Assembly: GCF_009727065.1 (NCBI RefSeq)
Contig: NZ_WNLP01000001.1
Location: 62,001 to 126,000 of the forward strand
From: Bifidobacterium canis
GTDB lineage: Bacteria > Actinomycetota > Actinomycetes > Actinomycetales > Bifidobacteriaceae
Length of the DNA stretch: 64,000 nucleotides
Direction: 5' to 3'
The notes under the pieces were generated by a model. The model worked only from the letters and a program-made list of their open reading frames with translations, was not told the DNA's origin and made no database searches. Below are positions 10,401 through 20,889 of this stretch, piece by piece. The position numbers and the translations under genes are program-made. Within the stretch, counting starts at the first letter, position 1. Every line of letters begins with the position of its first letter.

Positions 10401-11033
10401 TCAAGCGAGCTTATGCACGTCGATCACGCGATAGCCCTTGGAACTCGCATATTTACTCACGTCGTAGCCCTCGCCGAGATTCTCGGCGAGCCATTTGATC
10501 AGCGAATCGGAGCCGAGGTTGCGCTGCACCACCAAGTATGCGTGCCCATCGGCGGCAAGCCGTGGCAGCCACTCCATCAACAACTCGTGCAGTGCGTCTT
10601 TGCCGATGCGAATAGGCGGATTCGACCAAATCACATCAAAGCGCGCACTCTCAGGAACTTCAGCAGCAGTGCCCGCGTGAATATTCCCGCAGCCGTTGAC
10701 CTGCGCGTTGTGACGCGTGAGCTCGATCGCACGCTCGTTCACATCGACCGCATACACAGTGGCGTCGGGGGACTCCAGCGCGAGCGCGAGGGAAATAGCA
10801 CCCCAGCCGCAACCCAAGTCGAGGAACGTGCCCTCAAGCGGCGGCATCGGCGCGTGCCTGAGCAGCACCGACGTTCCCAGATCGACGCGGTGCGCGGAGA
10901 ACACGCCGTTCGACGTCTCAACGGTCACCGGGTGGTCGCGCAGCGTTATCTCAAGTTGCTTACGCACGTCCTTCGAAGAAGGGGAGGCACTGAAATACTG
11001 TTCGTTCGCGTTTTTTGCGCGCTCGTCGCTCAT
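10401..11033 (-). CDS. Class I SAM methyltransferase, RsmC-like
   Basis: Probable 16S rRNA (guanine-N2) methyltransferase of the RsmC/RlmG type, 210 residues from the chosen start. The SAM-binding motif I is FLDLGCGWG, the acidic motif II is VYAVDVNE, and the catalytic SNPPI is typical of N2-guanine methyltransferases. Only the catalytic domain is present; E. coli RsmC has an extra N-terminal domain, as do many relatives. ATG 11033 is preferred because AGGAA lies 3-7 nt upstream. It lies 52 bp beyond the hrpA start on the same strand and is divergent from hflX. The exact target nucleotide is not determinable. Confidence 0.82.
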   Translation of the reverse strand: MSDERAKNANEQYFSASPSSKDVRKQLEITLRDHPVTVETSNGVFSAHRVDLGTSVLLRHAPMPPLEGTFLDLGCGWGAISLALALESPDATVYAVDVNERAIELTRHNAQVNGCGNIHAGTAAEVPESARFDVIWSNPPIRIGKDALHELLMEWLPRLAADGHAYLVVQRNLGSDSLIKWLAENLGEGYDVSKYASSKGYRVIDVHKLA

Positions 11034-11168
11034 GATTCCTCGATCCATTGGAATTATCACGTGAAAAGTCTTGTTCTATGCTACGTTCAATGATATAAGC
11101 AGGCTACAAACTACTCCTAGCTCAATATAAAACTCAATAGATTCTAGAGATTCAATAGAGAGGCGCAT

Positions 11169-12746
11169 TTGACCCAATTGCACAGCGGCACACGCAGTGA
11201 TACGCGCGTCAACGATACGCAGGCAAGCGTAGACAACGCTAACGAAGAGGAACTCGTGACGAGTGACGCACAAGACGTGCTGTCGGACCAATCGCAGGTG
11301 CTGCTCGAGCATGAGTATTCGGCTCACTCGGCGGACGACGAAACTTGGCGGGAACGCGAGTCCCGTAATGAGCTCAAACATGTCACTGGTTTGGGTGAGC
11401 TCGAAGATGTGACCGAAGTCGAATACCGCAAGGTTCGACTTGAAAAGGTGGTGCTCGTGGGCATATGGTCGTCGCGCGAGACGACGCTCGCGCAGGCAGA
11501 GGAATCGTTGCGTGAGCTCGCGGCTTTGGCACAGACCGCGGGTGCGGAGGTGTGCGACGGCGTGCTGCAGCAGCGCTCGCGACCGGATGCGGCGACATAC
11601 GTGGGCTCGGGCAAAGCTCACGAGATCGCCGACATCGTGGCGGCGAACGACGCCGATACGATTATCGTCGACGCGGACCTTCCACCGAGCCAACGTCGCG
11701 CGTTGGAGGATCTGACGCGCGTGAAGGTCGTGGATCGCACGGCGGTGATTCTCGACATCTTCGCGCAGCACGCGACGTCGCGCGAAGGCAAGGCGCAGGT
11801 CGAGCTCGCGCAATTGCAATACATGCTGCCCAGACTGCGCGGCTGGGGTGCGGCGCTGTCTCGTCAGGCGGGCGGACGCGCGGCCGGCGCGGACGGTGGC
11901 ATCGGCTCACGTGGTCCGGGTGAAACGCAGATCGAACTCGACAGGCGCGTCATTCGCACGCGCATCGCACGCTTGCGCAAGCAGATCAAGCAGATGTCGG
12001 GCACGCGTGAAGTCAAACGCGGCTCGCGCAGACGTTATGGACTGCCGACGATCGCGGTCGTCGGCTACACGAACGCCGGTAAATCCTCGCTGACCAATCG
12101 GCTCACCGGTTCCACCGAACTTGTGGAAAACGCACTGTTCGCCACGCTCGACACGGCTGTGCGTCGCGCGAAGACGAAGGACGGCAGACTCTACGCATAC
12201 GTAGACACCGTGGGATTCGTGCGCAAACTGCCGACGAACCTGGTGGAGGCGTTCCGTTCGACGTTGGAGGAGATCGCGGACGCCGACCTGATCGTGCACG
12301 TGGTCGACGCCTCGCATCCCGATCCGTTCTCGCAGATCGACGCGGTGAACGAGGTGCTGCAGACGATCGACGGCGTGGAGCGGCTGCCGATGATCACCGT
12401 GTTCAACAAGGCTGATCTGATCGACGATACGAAGCGTGAACGACTGCACGCGCTGGCTCCGCAGGCGCACATCGTGTCTTCCGCTACGGGGGAGGGCATC
12501 GCCGAGCTGCGCGCCGACGTGGAATCGATGCTCGCCGATCCGGACGTGCACATCGAAGCATTGCTGCCCTACACGCAGGGTTCGCTTATTTCGAAAGTGC
12601 GCGAATACGGGCGACTCGAATCGTTGGAATACCGTGACGACGGTGTGATGCTGCAGGCTTTCGTTGACGAGCGCTTGGCTGCGAAGATCATGGATGTTGC
12701 GCTGGAAGAACCATTCGAGCACGAGCGAAACGAACGTGATATATAA
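11169..12746 (+). CDS. hflX: GTPase HflX
   Basis: Ribosome-associated GTPase that splits stalled or hibernating 70S ribosomes. It has 525 residues with an N-terminal extension of about 80 acidic residues not found in E. coli HflX. The HflX-specific glycine-rich helical domain is at about 85-285 (SRGPGETQIELDRR). G1 is GYTNAGKSS (about 299-307), G3 DTVGF (about 346-350) and G4 NKAD. The start is TTG with AGAGAGG a few bases upstream. It is divergent from the methyltransferase gene. The extension may be a regulatory feature of this genus. Confidence 0.92.
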   Translation: MTQLHSGTRSDTRVNDTQASVDNANEEELVTSDAQDVLSDQSQVLLEHEYSAHSADDETWRERESRNELKHVTGLGELEDVTEVEYRKVRLEKVVLVGIWSSRETTLAQAEESLRELAALAQTAGAEVCDGVLQQRSRPDAATYVGSGKAHEIADIVAANDADTIIVDADLPPSQRRALEDLTRVKVVDRTAVILDIFAQHATSREGKAQVELAQLQYMLPRLRGWGAALSRQAGGRAAGADGGIGSRGPGETQIELDRRVIRTRIARLRKQIKQMSGTREVKRGSRRRYGLPTIAVVGYTNAGKSSLTNRLTGSTELVENALFATLDTAVRRAKTKDGRLYAYVDTVGFVRKLPTNLVEAFRSTLEEIADADLIVHVVDASHPDPFSQIDAVNEVLQTIDGVERLPMITVFNKADLIDDTKRERLHALAPQAHIVSSATGEGIAELRADVESMLADPDVHIEALLPYTQGSLISKVREYGRLESLEYRDDGVMLQAFVDERLAAKIMDVALEEPFEHERNERDI

Positions 12747-12759
12747 TCACTTCGGCTGA

Positions 12760-13905
<1,146 letters not shown>

Positions 13906-13926
13906 TCGATTTCGATCGTTAGTAGC

Positions 13927-13955
13927 AAATGCCGCCGTTATTCGGCGGCATTTTT
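13927..13955 (+). terminator. Terminator after ldh
   Basis: Stem AAATGCCGCCG / CGGCGGCATTT with loop TTATT and a short T-run. Confidence 0.92.
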
Positions 13956-14068
13956 GTTGCTCGTCAACCGGTTTTGCGCTAGGAGTAGCACGGTGGGTGC
14001 ACTTATCATGGTCACGTTGAGAACATCGCAGGTGAATGCTGGTTGACTGCAGGAAGGCGGGAATCCTA

Positions 14069-15004
14069 ATGGCACACGATCACGCACAGGCTTCAACGGC
14101 GTCGGACGCATCCGGCCACTACAAGCGGTTGATGACCACGCTGGTGCTCACGGCGTCCATTCTCGTCGCCGAAGTGGTCGGCGCCGCATTGACGGGCTCG
14201 CTGGCTCTGCTCGTCGACGCAGGGCACATGACCACTGATGTGGCGGTGCTGGCCGCTTCGACCGTCACCGCACTGCTGATGCGCCGCAAGCCAGACAAGT
14301 CGAAGACGTGGGGGTGGGCGCGCCTTGAGGTGATCACCGCCGCGGGTGGCGGACTGGTGCTGATGTTCGTCGGACTCTATGCGCTGATCGAGGCGATTCT
14401 GCGGTTGACGGGCGTGCAGGCGGAATCGGTGCACGACGTGCGACTGCTGCTGTTCTTCGGCGTGCTCGGACTCGCGTCGAATGTCGGCTCAATATTCGTT
14501 CTGCGCGCGCAATCGAACGACAACATGAACATGCGTGCTGCTTTCCTTGAAGTGTGCAACGATGCTCTGGGTTCGGTCGCCGTGATCGTTTCGGCTATCG
14601 TGCTGATGTGCACGGGTTGGGATGGTTTCGATGCCGTCGCTGGCGCGGTCATCGCGTTGATGATGATTCCGCGCGCCTACAAACTGCTGCACCGTGCGAT
14701 GCGCGTGCTGCTGGAGGAGACACCGGAAGGATTGGATCTGGATGCCGTGCGCAACCATTTGAGCAATGTGCCGCACGTCGTGGCCGTGCATGACCTCCAT
14801 GCGAGCGTTGTGTCTACCGGCATGCCGATTCTGACCGCACACGTCATCGTGGACCGTGATCTGACGATGGAACAGGCGGGCGTAGTGCTCAAACAGTTGC
14901 AGGATTGCACCAGAAAGCATTTTCCGGTTTCCATTGCGCACACCACATTCCAATTGGAGCCGGAAGGGTACACGAATGTGGACGTGGGGCAGATCCACGC
15001 CTAA
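14069..15004 (+). CDS. Cation diffusion facilitator family transporter
   Basis: Proton-coupled efflux of divalent metal (Zn2+, Co2+ or Cd2+ in characterised CzcD/ZitB relatives). It has 311 residues, a His-containing N-terminus (MAHDHAQ), six transmembrane segments in the first 210 residues and a cytoplasmic C-terminal domain. The metal-site motifs LLVDAGHMTTD (first HxxxD-like) and the helix with EVCNDALGS (second site) are present. ATG 14069 fits the family start; ATG 14036 is an alternative. No metal-responsive regulator is adjacent. Specificity is inferred only. Confidence 0.88.
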   Translation: MAHDHAQASTASDASGHYKRLMTTLVLTASILVAEVVGAALTGSLALLVDAGHMTTDVAVLAASTVTALLMRRKPDKSKTWGWARLEVITAAGGGLVLMFVGLYALIEAILRLTGVQAESVHDVRLLLFFGVLGLASNVGSIFVLRAQSNDNMNMRAAFLEVCNDALGSVAVIVSAIVLMCTGWDGFDAVAGAVIALMMIPRAYKLLHRAMRVLLEETPEGLDLDAVRNHLSNVPHVVAVHDLHASVVSTGMPILTAHVIVDRDLTMEQAGVVLKQLQDCTRKHFPVSIAHTTFQLEPEGYTNVDVGQIHA

Positions 15005-15036
15005 CCGAGGCGCATCTCTGCTACGCATATACAACC

Positions 15037-15077
15037 AGTCCCTGCTCAATCCGTTGTTGGATTGAGCAGGGACTTTT
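15037..15077 (+). terminator. Terminator between CDF transporter and lexA
   Basis: Perfect 16-bp stem AGTCCCTGCTCAATCC / GGATTGAGCAGGGACT, loop GTTGTT, then TTTA. The genes converge here, and it probably serves both. Confidence 0.92.
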
Positions 15078-15108
15078 ACGTAGTGAGAAGAAAACTTTGT
15101 GAATGAGG

Positions 15109-15804
15109 TCAGACCTTGCGCAGAACGGTGACGACCTTGCCCATGATCTGTGCATGGGTGCCGTCGATCGGGGCGTAGTTCGGATTGTGGGGGATGAGCC
15201 ACGTGTGACCGTTCTCCTGACGGAACGTTTTCACCGTCGCCTCATCGTCGAGCAGAGCCGCAACGATGTCGCCGTTCTCGGCACTATGCTGTTCGCGCAC
15301 CACAACGAAATCGCCGTCGCATATGGCCGCGTCGATCATCGAATCGCCTTTGACCTCGAGCATGAACAGGTTGCCGGTGCCGGTGAGACGCACGGGGAGA
15401 CGCATCACGTCTTCCACATGCTGTTCCGCCGTGATCGGCTGGCCTGCGGCGATTGCGCCGACGAGTGGCACGTCGAGGAACTCCGATGGCTGCATGTCCG
15501 CGGATTCGAATGGCGGCAACGAGACATCCGCCGGCGTGTCGGAATCGAGATTGACGATCTCGATGGCACGACCTTTGTTCGGGTCGCGACGAATGTAGCC
15601 TTTGCTCTCCAGCGCATGAAGCTGATGCTGCACCGAAGACGTGCTCTTGAGATTGGCGGCTTTGCCGATCTCGCGCAAAGAGGGCGCGAAGCCTTGTTCG
15701 TTCAACAGTTTCTTGATGGCATTGAGTACCTGAAGCTGACGCTCGGTCAATGACTCCAGGGTCGGTTGCTCGCTGGCCGCCGTAGCCGCTTCGAGGTTGC
15801 TCAT
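15109..15804 (-). CDS. lexA: SOS repressor LexA
   Basis: Repressor of the DNA-damage response, 231 residues. A winged-helix DNA-binding domain occupies about 17-85. The Ala120-Gly121 self-cleavage site lies in VGAIAAGQP, nucleophile Ser155 is in GDSMID, and Lys192 completes the Ser/Lys dyad, so RecA-stimulated autocleavage should be intact. ATG 15804 follows AAAGGA; the open frame upstream lacks homology. The upstream region holds three LexA-type boxes, so lexA is autoregulated together with the divergent LysM gene. Confidence 0.96.
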   Translation of the reverse strand: MSNLEAATAASEQPTLESLTERQLQVLNAIKKLLNEQGFAPSLREIGKAANLKSTSSVQHQLHALESKGYIRRDPNKGRAIEIVNLDSDTPADVSLPPFESADMQPSEFLDVPLVGAIAAGQPITAEQHVEDVMRLPVRLTGTGNLFMLEVKGDSMIDAAICDGDFVVVREQHSAENGDIVAALLDDEATVKTFRQENGHTWLIPHNPNYAPIDGTHAQIMGKVVTVLRKV

Positions 15805-15854
15805 GGCGTTGTCCTTTCGTTCGAACACCACCATAGCGCGAAACGCCGAGAAAA

Positions 15855-15870
15855 TCAAACAGATGTTCGA
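15855..15870. promoter_or_regulatory. LexA box 1
   Basis: TCAAACAGATGTTCGA, matching the actinobacterial/Gram-positive SOS box CGAAC-N4-GTTCG with one arm weakened. It is nearest to lexA. Confidence 0.7.
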
Positions 15871-15886
15871 ATATGGGTTGACGAAA

Positions 15887-15902
15887 TCGAACATCTGTGC
15901 GA
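15887..15902. promoter_or_regulatory. LexA box 2
   Basis: TCGAACATCTGTGCGA. The left half is perfect (CGAAC), with an N4 spacer and an imperfect right half. It is directly followed by the 10-bp palindrome GAACATGTTC (15901-15910). Confidence 0.6.
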
Positions 15903-15920
15903 ACATGTTCTTGGATCGAA

Positions 15921-15936
15921 TAGAACAGATGTTCGA
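15921..15936. promoter_or_regulatory. LexA box 3
   Basis: TAGAACAGATGTTCGA. GAAC-N4-GTTC is intact and it ends 10 bp before the LysM gene start, overlapping its ribosome site, so bound LexA would block that gene. Confidence 0.75.
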
Positions 15937-15946
15937 AGGAGTCGAT

Positions 15947-16345
15947 ATGCGTTCGATTGATGTTCAGGCGCTTTCCATTCAAGAGCGTCGCCCACAGGTA
16001 GGCATTGCGAAAGCGAATATTGCAGGTTCGAACATGAAGGCGGGCACTGCTGCGTCTCGACGCACTTGGAGTGTTCGTCACCGCGTCATCATCTTCGTTG
16101 TGGCATTGATCGCTTGCTTTGCTGTCGGAGTCGCGGCTGCAGGAGCTGGCGAGCCTTCGGTGACGCAAGACTCTTCGCAGGTGGTGCACTACACAGTGCA
16201 GCCCGGTGATTCATTGTGGAGCATTGCAAACCGTTTCCCCGATGGATCGTCCAGTGACTATCAGCGTGTGGAGAAGCTCAAGCAGGTGAACAACCTCCGT
16301 GGTGGGGCGTTGCAGGCCGGGCAGTCGATCGTCATTCCGATGTGA
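15947..16345 (+). CDS. LysM-domain SOS cell-division suppressor (YneA/Rv2719c/DivS type)
   Basis: Protein of 132 residues: a basic cytoplasmic N-terminus, one membrane segment (about 47-66) and an external LysM peptidoglycan-binding domain (about 80-132, [14 protein letters not shown]). This architecture and its position divergent from lexA, beneath LexA boxes and upstream of nrdR, match B. subtilis YneA, mycobacterial Rv2719c and corynebacterial DivS, which halt septation during DNA damage. Start ATG 15947 has AAGGAG just upstream. Function is inferred from synteny and architecture; sequence similarity among these proteins is generally low. Confidence 0.82.
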   Translation: MRSIDVQALSIQERRPQVGIAKANIAGSNMKAGTAASRRTWSVRHRVIIFVVALIACFAVGVAAAGAGEPSVTQDSSQVVHYTVQPGDSLWSIANRFPDGSSSDYQRVEKLKQVNNLRGGALQAGQSIVIPM

Positions 16346-16428
16346 GATCGGTGCCCGATATGGCGATTGATGTGCATGAGCGTTCACAAATGTGCATAAA
16401 AGGGCACACTCGCGCTATTCTTGTGTAC

Positions 16429-16878
16429 ATGCATTGTCCTTTTTGCCATAATCCCGATACCAAGGTTATCGACACCCGCATCAGCGACGACGGCCATTCG
16501 ATTCGCCGTCGGCGCGAATGCCCGAATTGCGGTGCGCGATTCAGCACGCTTGAAACCACGATGCTGCTGGTGAAGAAGCGCTCCGGCAATGTGGAGCAGT
16601 TCAGCCGCGACAAAGTTATCGCCGGCGTGCGCAAGGCATGCCAAGGGCGTCCGATTCACGAAGACGATCTCAAGCGCCTTGGCCAGCAGGTCGAGGAGGA
16701 TCTTCGCGCGCGGGGCGTCGCACAGGTGCCGTCGGAAGAGATCGGCAAGGCGATCCTCAAGCCACTCAAAGACCTTGACGAGGTGGCGTATTTGCGTTTC
16801 GCCAGCGTTTATCAGAACTTCGAAGATCTTGAAGACTTCCAGCACGCCATCGACAGTCTCAGGCAAGAGGAGAAGTAA
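16429..16878 (+). CDS. nrdR: Transcriptional repressor NrdR
   Basis: Zinc-ribbon and ATP-cone repressor of ribonucleotide reductase genes, 149 residues. The zinc ligands are Cys3, Cys6, Cys31 and Cys34 (MHCPFC, ECPNCG). The ATP-cone occupies about 46-136 and senses ATP/dATP. Start ATG 16429 is fixed by the invariant MHCPFC N-terminus. TATTCT (16416-16421) ends 7 nt before it and no ribosome site exists, suggesting a leaderless transcript separate from the LysM gene. It follows the LysM gene as in mycobacteria. Confidence 0.95.
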   Translation: MHCPFCHNPDTKVIDTRISDDGHSIRRRRECPNCGARFSTLETTMLLVKKRSGNVEQFSRDKVIAGVRKACQGRPIHEDDLKRLGQQVEEDLRARGVAQVPSEEIGKAILKPLKDLDEVAYLRFASVYQNFEDLEDFQHAIDSLRQEEK

Positions 16879-16985
16879 CGCACAGATTCGTTGAATCTAT
16901 CGCTTGTTGAATGTATATGGGGCAGTGCGTGCGTTTCAACATCGGTGGTAAATGCAGCGAGTGAATCTGTGATGTCTCTCGAAAC

Positions 16986-17029
16986 AATTGAAAGGGCCCG
17001 ACCTGTTGAAGGTCGGGCCCTTTCAATTG
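16986..17029. terminator. Bidirectional terminator between nrdR and serA
   Basis: A 19-bp perfect stem: AATTGAAAGGGCCCGACCT, loop GTTGA, then its complement. A/T tracts on both sides let it end convergent nrdR and serA. Confidence 0.9.
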
Positions 17030-17042
17030 CGTAACAGCGCGA

Positions 17043-18245
17043 TCACGGTTCGAGTATGCGGGTGCGAATCGTGCCGGTGATGGCGTTCAGCGCGTCAATG
17101 GTCTCTTGGCTTGGACGCTCTGTCACATCGGTCACCACATAGCCGATCTCGCCTTCGGTGCCCAAAGCCTGAGCACAGATGTTGATGCCTTGCTCTCCGA
17201 GTGCGTGGTTCACGTTAGCCAGCACGCCTGGAAGATTCGCGTGCAGATGCGCGATGCGAGCCGCACCCTTGAGCGGGTTCGTCGTGATCTGCGGAAGATT
17301 CACCGAGAGCATCGTGGAAGCCTTGAACCAGTAATCCTCAAGACGCTGCGACACGAACTGCGCGATGTTGCGCTGTGCCTCAAGCGTGGAGCCACCGATA
17401 TGCGGCGTCAGAATCATGTTGTCTTCATCGGCCAAAGGGGTGGAGAACGGGTCGCCCGTCTTCTTCGGCTCGGTCGGGAACACGTCGATGGCGGCGCCGG
17501 AAAGGTGGCCGGAGTCGAGATGCTCCTTCAGCGCGTCGAGATCGACGACGAAGCCACGCGAGCAATTGATGAAGATGGCGTTCTGCTTCATCTGCGAGAA
17601 CTGCTCTTCACCGAAGAAACCGGTGTTCGACTTGCGGCCGTCCACGTGAATCGTCACGGCGTCGGCTTCCTGCAGTAGTTCGTTGAGCGTCTCGCAACGG
17701 CGGGCGTTGCCCAGCGCCAGTTTTTCCTCGAGGTCGTAGAAGATGACGCTCATGCCCATCGCCTCGGCCAGCACCGACAGCTGAGAGCCGATGTTGCCAT
17801 AGCCGATGATGCCGAGGGTCTTGCCGCGCACCTCATGGGAGCCGGACGCCGACTTGTCCCACACTCCATGCTTCATGTGGTGTGTGTGCGCCGGGATGCG
17901 GCGCATCAGGCAGATGATGTCGCAGATCACCAGTTCAACGACGGAACGGGTGTTCGAATATGGGGCGTTGAACACGGCGATGCCGTTCTTCGCGGCGTAT
18001 TCAAGGTCGACCTGATTCGTGCCGATGCAGAAGCAGCCGATCGCCGTCAGCGTTGGGTGAGCGTCGATCACGGCCTTGGTCACGTTCGTCTTGGAGCGGA
18101 TGCCGAGCAGATCAACACCGTCGAGGGCTTCAATCAGTTCGGACTCGGAAAGAGCGCCCTTACGGGTCTCGACTTCGAAGCCATGCGCACGAAGGGCCTC
18201 TTCGGCCAGCGGATGAATGTTTTCCAGAAGTAGTGCTTTAGGCAT
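17043..18245 (-). CDS. serA: D-3-phosphoglycerate dehydrogenase
   Basis: First committed step of serine synthesis, oxidising 3-phosphoglycerate with NAD+. It has 400 residues: substrate domain, nucleotide-binding domain with GIIGYGNIGSQ, catalytic region RGFVVD, and DVFPTEP and TPHIGGSTLEAQ (catalytic His). A C-terminal ACT domain (about 325-400) normally binds serine for feedback inhibition. It is the E. coli-like size class, without the ASB domain of longer actinobacterial enzymes. Start ATG 18245. It lies 9 bp downstream of the helicase gene on the same strand and may be co-transcribed. Confidence 0.94.
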   Translation of the reverse strand: MPKALLLENIHPLAEEALRAHGFEVETRKGALSESELIEALDGVDLLGIRSKTNVTKAVIDAHPTLTAIGCFCIGTNQVDLEYAAKNGIAVFNAPYSNTRSVVELVICDIICLMRRIPAHTHHMKHGVWDKSASGSHEVRGKTLGIIGYGNIGSQLSVLAEAMGMSVIFYDLEEKLALGNARRCETLNELLQEADAVTIHVDGRKSNTGFFGEEQFSQMKQNAIFINCSRGFVVDLDALKEHLDSGHLSGAAIDVFPTEPKKTGDPFSTPLADEDNMILTPHIGGSTLEAQRNIAQFVSQRLEDYWFKASTMLSVNLPQITTNPLKGAARIAHLHANLPGVLANVNHALGEQGINICAQALGTEGEIGYVVTDVTERPSQETIDALNAITGTIRTRILEP

Positions 18246-18254
18246 GTTCCCACC

Positions 18255-20515
18255 TTATAGCGTCAGTAGTCTTTCGTCATCTCGTGTCCGAACTATAAGC
18301 AATCGCTGTGTCGGGCGTGTCAACGCCACATAGAGATCGGCCGCAGCCGCTAGACGGCTGGGAGCCTCCTGTGCAATGAGGCCGGGTTGCGCCACGACCA
18401 CCGCATCGTATTCCAAGCCTTTCACCGACTGCGCGTCGCACACCAGCATCTGTGCGTCTTCGATGTGCATCTCACGAGTGCCGGCGATCGACTTGAATCG
18501 CTTGGCGATGGCTGCGCGCGCGGCGTCTTTGAGTTCATGGGGCACGATCACGGCCACCCGTCCGGTGCCGTCGCTCTCGATGAATTCCTTCGCCAATTCT
18601 GCGGCGTGGAAGCTCAGTTGGTCGAACAGCGTCTCGTCGTCATCAACAAGCAGATGCTGCACGGAATCAGGAATCGAGCGAATCGCCTTGACCGTGGAAA
18701 TATAAAGTCCTTCGCGTTCGGCGAAATCAGAGGCGAGGTTCGACACCTCCTGCGGGTTGCGGTAGTTGATCGTCAGCTCGTTGAGCGACCAGTTGCGTTC
18801 GCCGAACAGCGGGGTCATCGTCTTGTTCCAGTTGCGCGTGCCGCCTAACGCGGATGTTTGCGCAACGTCGCCGACGATCGTGAACGACCTCGACGGGCAA
18901 CGGCGAATGAGCATGCGCCAATCCATCGCGGTCAGCTCCTGAGCCTCGTCGACGACGATGTGCCCATACGTCCACTCGCGATCCGCGGCGGCACGTTGCG
19001 CCACCAGTTCGGCATCCTGCCCGTTCATCTGATCGACGAGCATCTTTGAAGAGACGATTCCGGAGCCGATGCCGTTCTGTGCCAAAGTCTCCTGTGCGAA
19101 ACGCTCCTCCTCTTCACGCTGCGCGTTGCGAGCTGCCGCTCGCGCCGCTTCTCGTGGATCGGGGCCAAGCAATTCCATCGCCTCATCGAGCAGCGGAATG
19201 TCGGAGCGTGTGAACTCCGCACCGCGAGGACGCGTGAGCATGTTCACCTGCTCATCGGTGAGCCACGGCGCAAACCTTGTGAGCTGCTGCGGCTTCGAGA
19301 ACATCTGGTCGAGCATCCATTTCGCATTCATCGGCAGCCAAGCCATGTTGAGCGCCACGCGGATCGGGTCGCTCAACCGCAGTTGGCTCATGATGTCGGA
19401 GAGCTCGGCCTGCTCTGGCGTGTAGTCCAATTGCTCAACGTATTGGGTGCGCAGACGCTCGAGCATTTCGGTGACGAACGTCTCGCGGGCCTTGTTGTGC
19501 GGCTGCCGCGTGCGGCGTGCACTCGCGATCGCCTCGGTGACATCCGTGGCGCGCATCGTGATGGCGATGCCGTTCAAATAGATGGTCGGCAGCTTCGATG
19601 GAACCCGTTCGCGCGCGGCAACGGCGTTCGCGATCGCGCGTGCCATGCGACGCTCGCCTTTGAGCTGCGCCACATGCGGCTCGTCGTAGCGCTCGGCGAC
19701 GATTCCTGGAATGAGCTCGCCGATAGTGCGGCTCACCACACCGGTTTCACCGAGCGACGGCAGCACCTGATCGATGTAGTGGAGGAACTCCTCGCTCGGG
19801 CCGACCACAAGCACGCCGGAACGTTCAACATGCGACGGTGCGTGTACAGCAGGTAAGCCGCGCGGTGCAACGCCACTGCGGTTTTACCGGTGCCAGGGCC
19901 GCCCTGAACAATGACCGCCCCACGCAGATCGGCGCGAATAATGCGATCCTGCTCGCCCTGAATGGTGGCCACGATGTCGGTCATCTTGCCGGTGCGACGC
20001 GAACCGAGCGACGCCAGCAACGCGCCCTCGCCGGTCAGTGTGCCCTGTTCGGAGGCGGAGTTGACATGTGGGGAGTGCACATCGAGCACTTCGTCTTCAA
20101 TGCCCGCCACCTCGCGGAAATGCAAGGTGATGTGCCTGCGCATCACGATGTCGCCGTGATGCGATGGTGTGGCCTCATAGAACGGGCGTGCGGCTTCGGC
20201 ACGCCAGTCGGTGAGCATCGGCTCATGATTCGCGTCCGAAAGCCCGATGCGCCCAATGTATCGGCGATTGCCCTGTTCGTCGTCGAGCCTGCCGAACACA
20301 AGGCGATCTTCCACGGCACGCAGCTGCGTGAGGCGATCCTCATACATCGTGGCGAATGAATCGCGTTCCGTGCGCTGCGTGGGGGAGCCGTGCGAGCCTG
20401 CCGCACGCACTTCGTCAAGGCGCTCGCGCGCTTGCGCGCGAAGATCGTCGAGGCGTCCATACGCACGGTCAACAACCTGTTGTTCTTCTTGAATCTGCGA
20501 AGAGTACTGTGACAT
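18255..20515 (-). CDS. HelD-type UvrD/Rep-like helicase (one frameshift)
   Basis: Superfamily 1 ATPase with the N-terminal coiled-coil arm (about 1-60) of HelD proteins, which in Gram-positives release stalled RNA polymerase. The N-terminal piece (20515 to about 19827) ends shortly after Walker A GGPGTGKTA. The C-terminal piece continues to 18255 with VDEAQELTAMDW, SFTIVGDVAQT and the helicase 2 domain (VKGLEYDAVVV, YVALTRPTQRL). The frames join if one G is restored at TTG(G)AACG, near 19826, giving 753 residues, a normal HelD length. Whether it dissociates RNA polymerase or confers rifamycin tolerance, as HelR does, is not shown. Confidence 0.85.
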
Positions 20516-20889
20516 CTATCCGTATTCTCTCTATCAATATGAGCCACACTATTCTACCAATGGGCAACTACTGGGTTAGGTGGTGTTTTTCTTCTCCGTG
20601 CATCGCGGCGAGCGAAAACGATGAGGTGCGCACGTCTGCGCTTCGGCAGATCGCCGTGATATGCGCAGTTAGTGATTTACGGGCTCTTCATAAGCCTTTC
20701 ATAAGGAATATCTCGCATCTGTTGAATGAACCTATGCTGTGCCCAAAGTTGAAAGATTGCGGTATGAAACGCCGCAATACAGGGTATTTGCGTGTTCAGT
20801 GGGGATTTTAGGTGAAGTGTGGGGTAGAGTGGAACAACGATATCGATATTTTCAGACCCATCGGGTCATCTGCGGCGTAAGGAGGAGAC
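20516..20889 (+). other. Intergenic region upstream of mraZ
   Basis: A 374-bp divergent region between the helicase gene and mraZ with no convincing gene. Apart from the MraZ boxes near its right end it holds a short direct repeat (TTCATAAG twice near 20690-20705). No clear -35/-10 pair could be fixed. Confidence 0.5.
20800..20834 (+). promoter_or_regulatory. MraZ operator (10-bp-periodic boxes)
   Basis: TGGGG at 20800, AGGTG at 20810, TGGGG at 20820 and TGGAA at 20830 are spaced exactly 10 bp apart, each box followed by a 5-nt spacer. This is the arrangement MraZ binds upstream of its own operon in studied bacteria. It ends 55 bp before the mraZ start. Confidence 0.7.

Noticed and set aside
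15901..15910. GAACATGTTC as a fourth LexA box
   Set aside because: The half-site spacing is 2 bp instead of 4; kept only as a possible relic.
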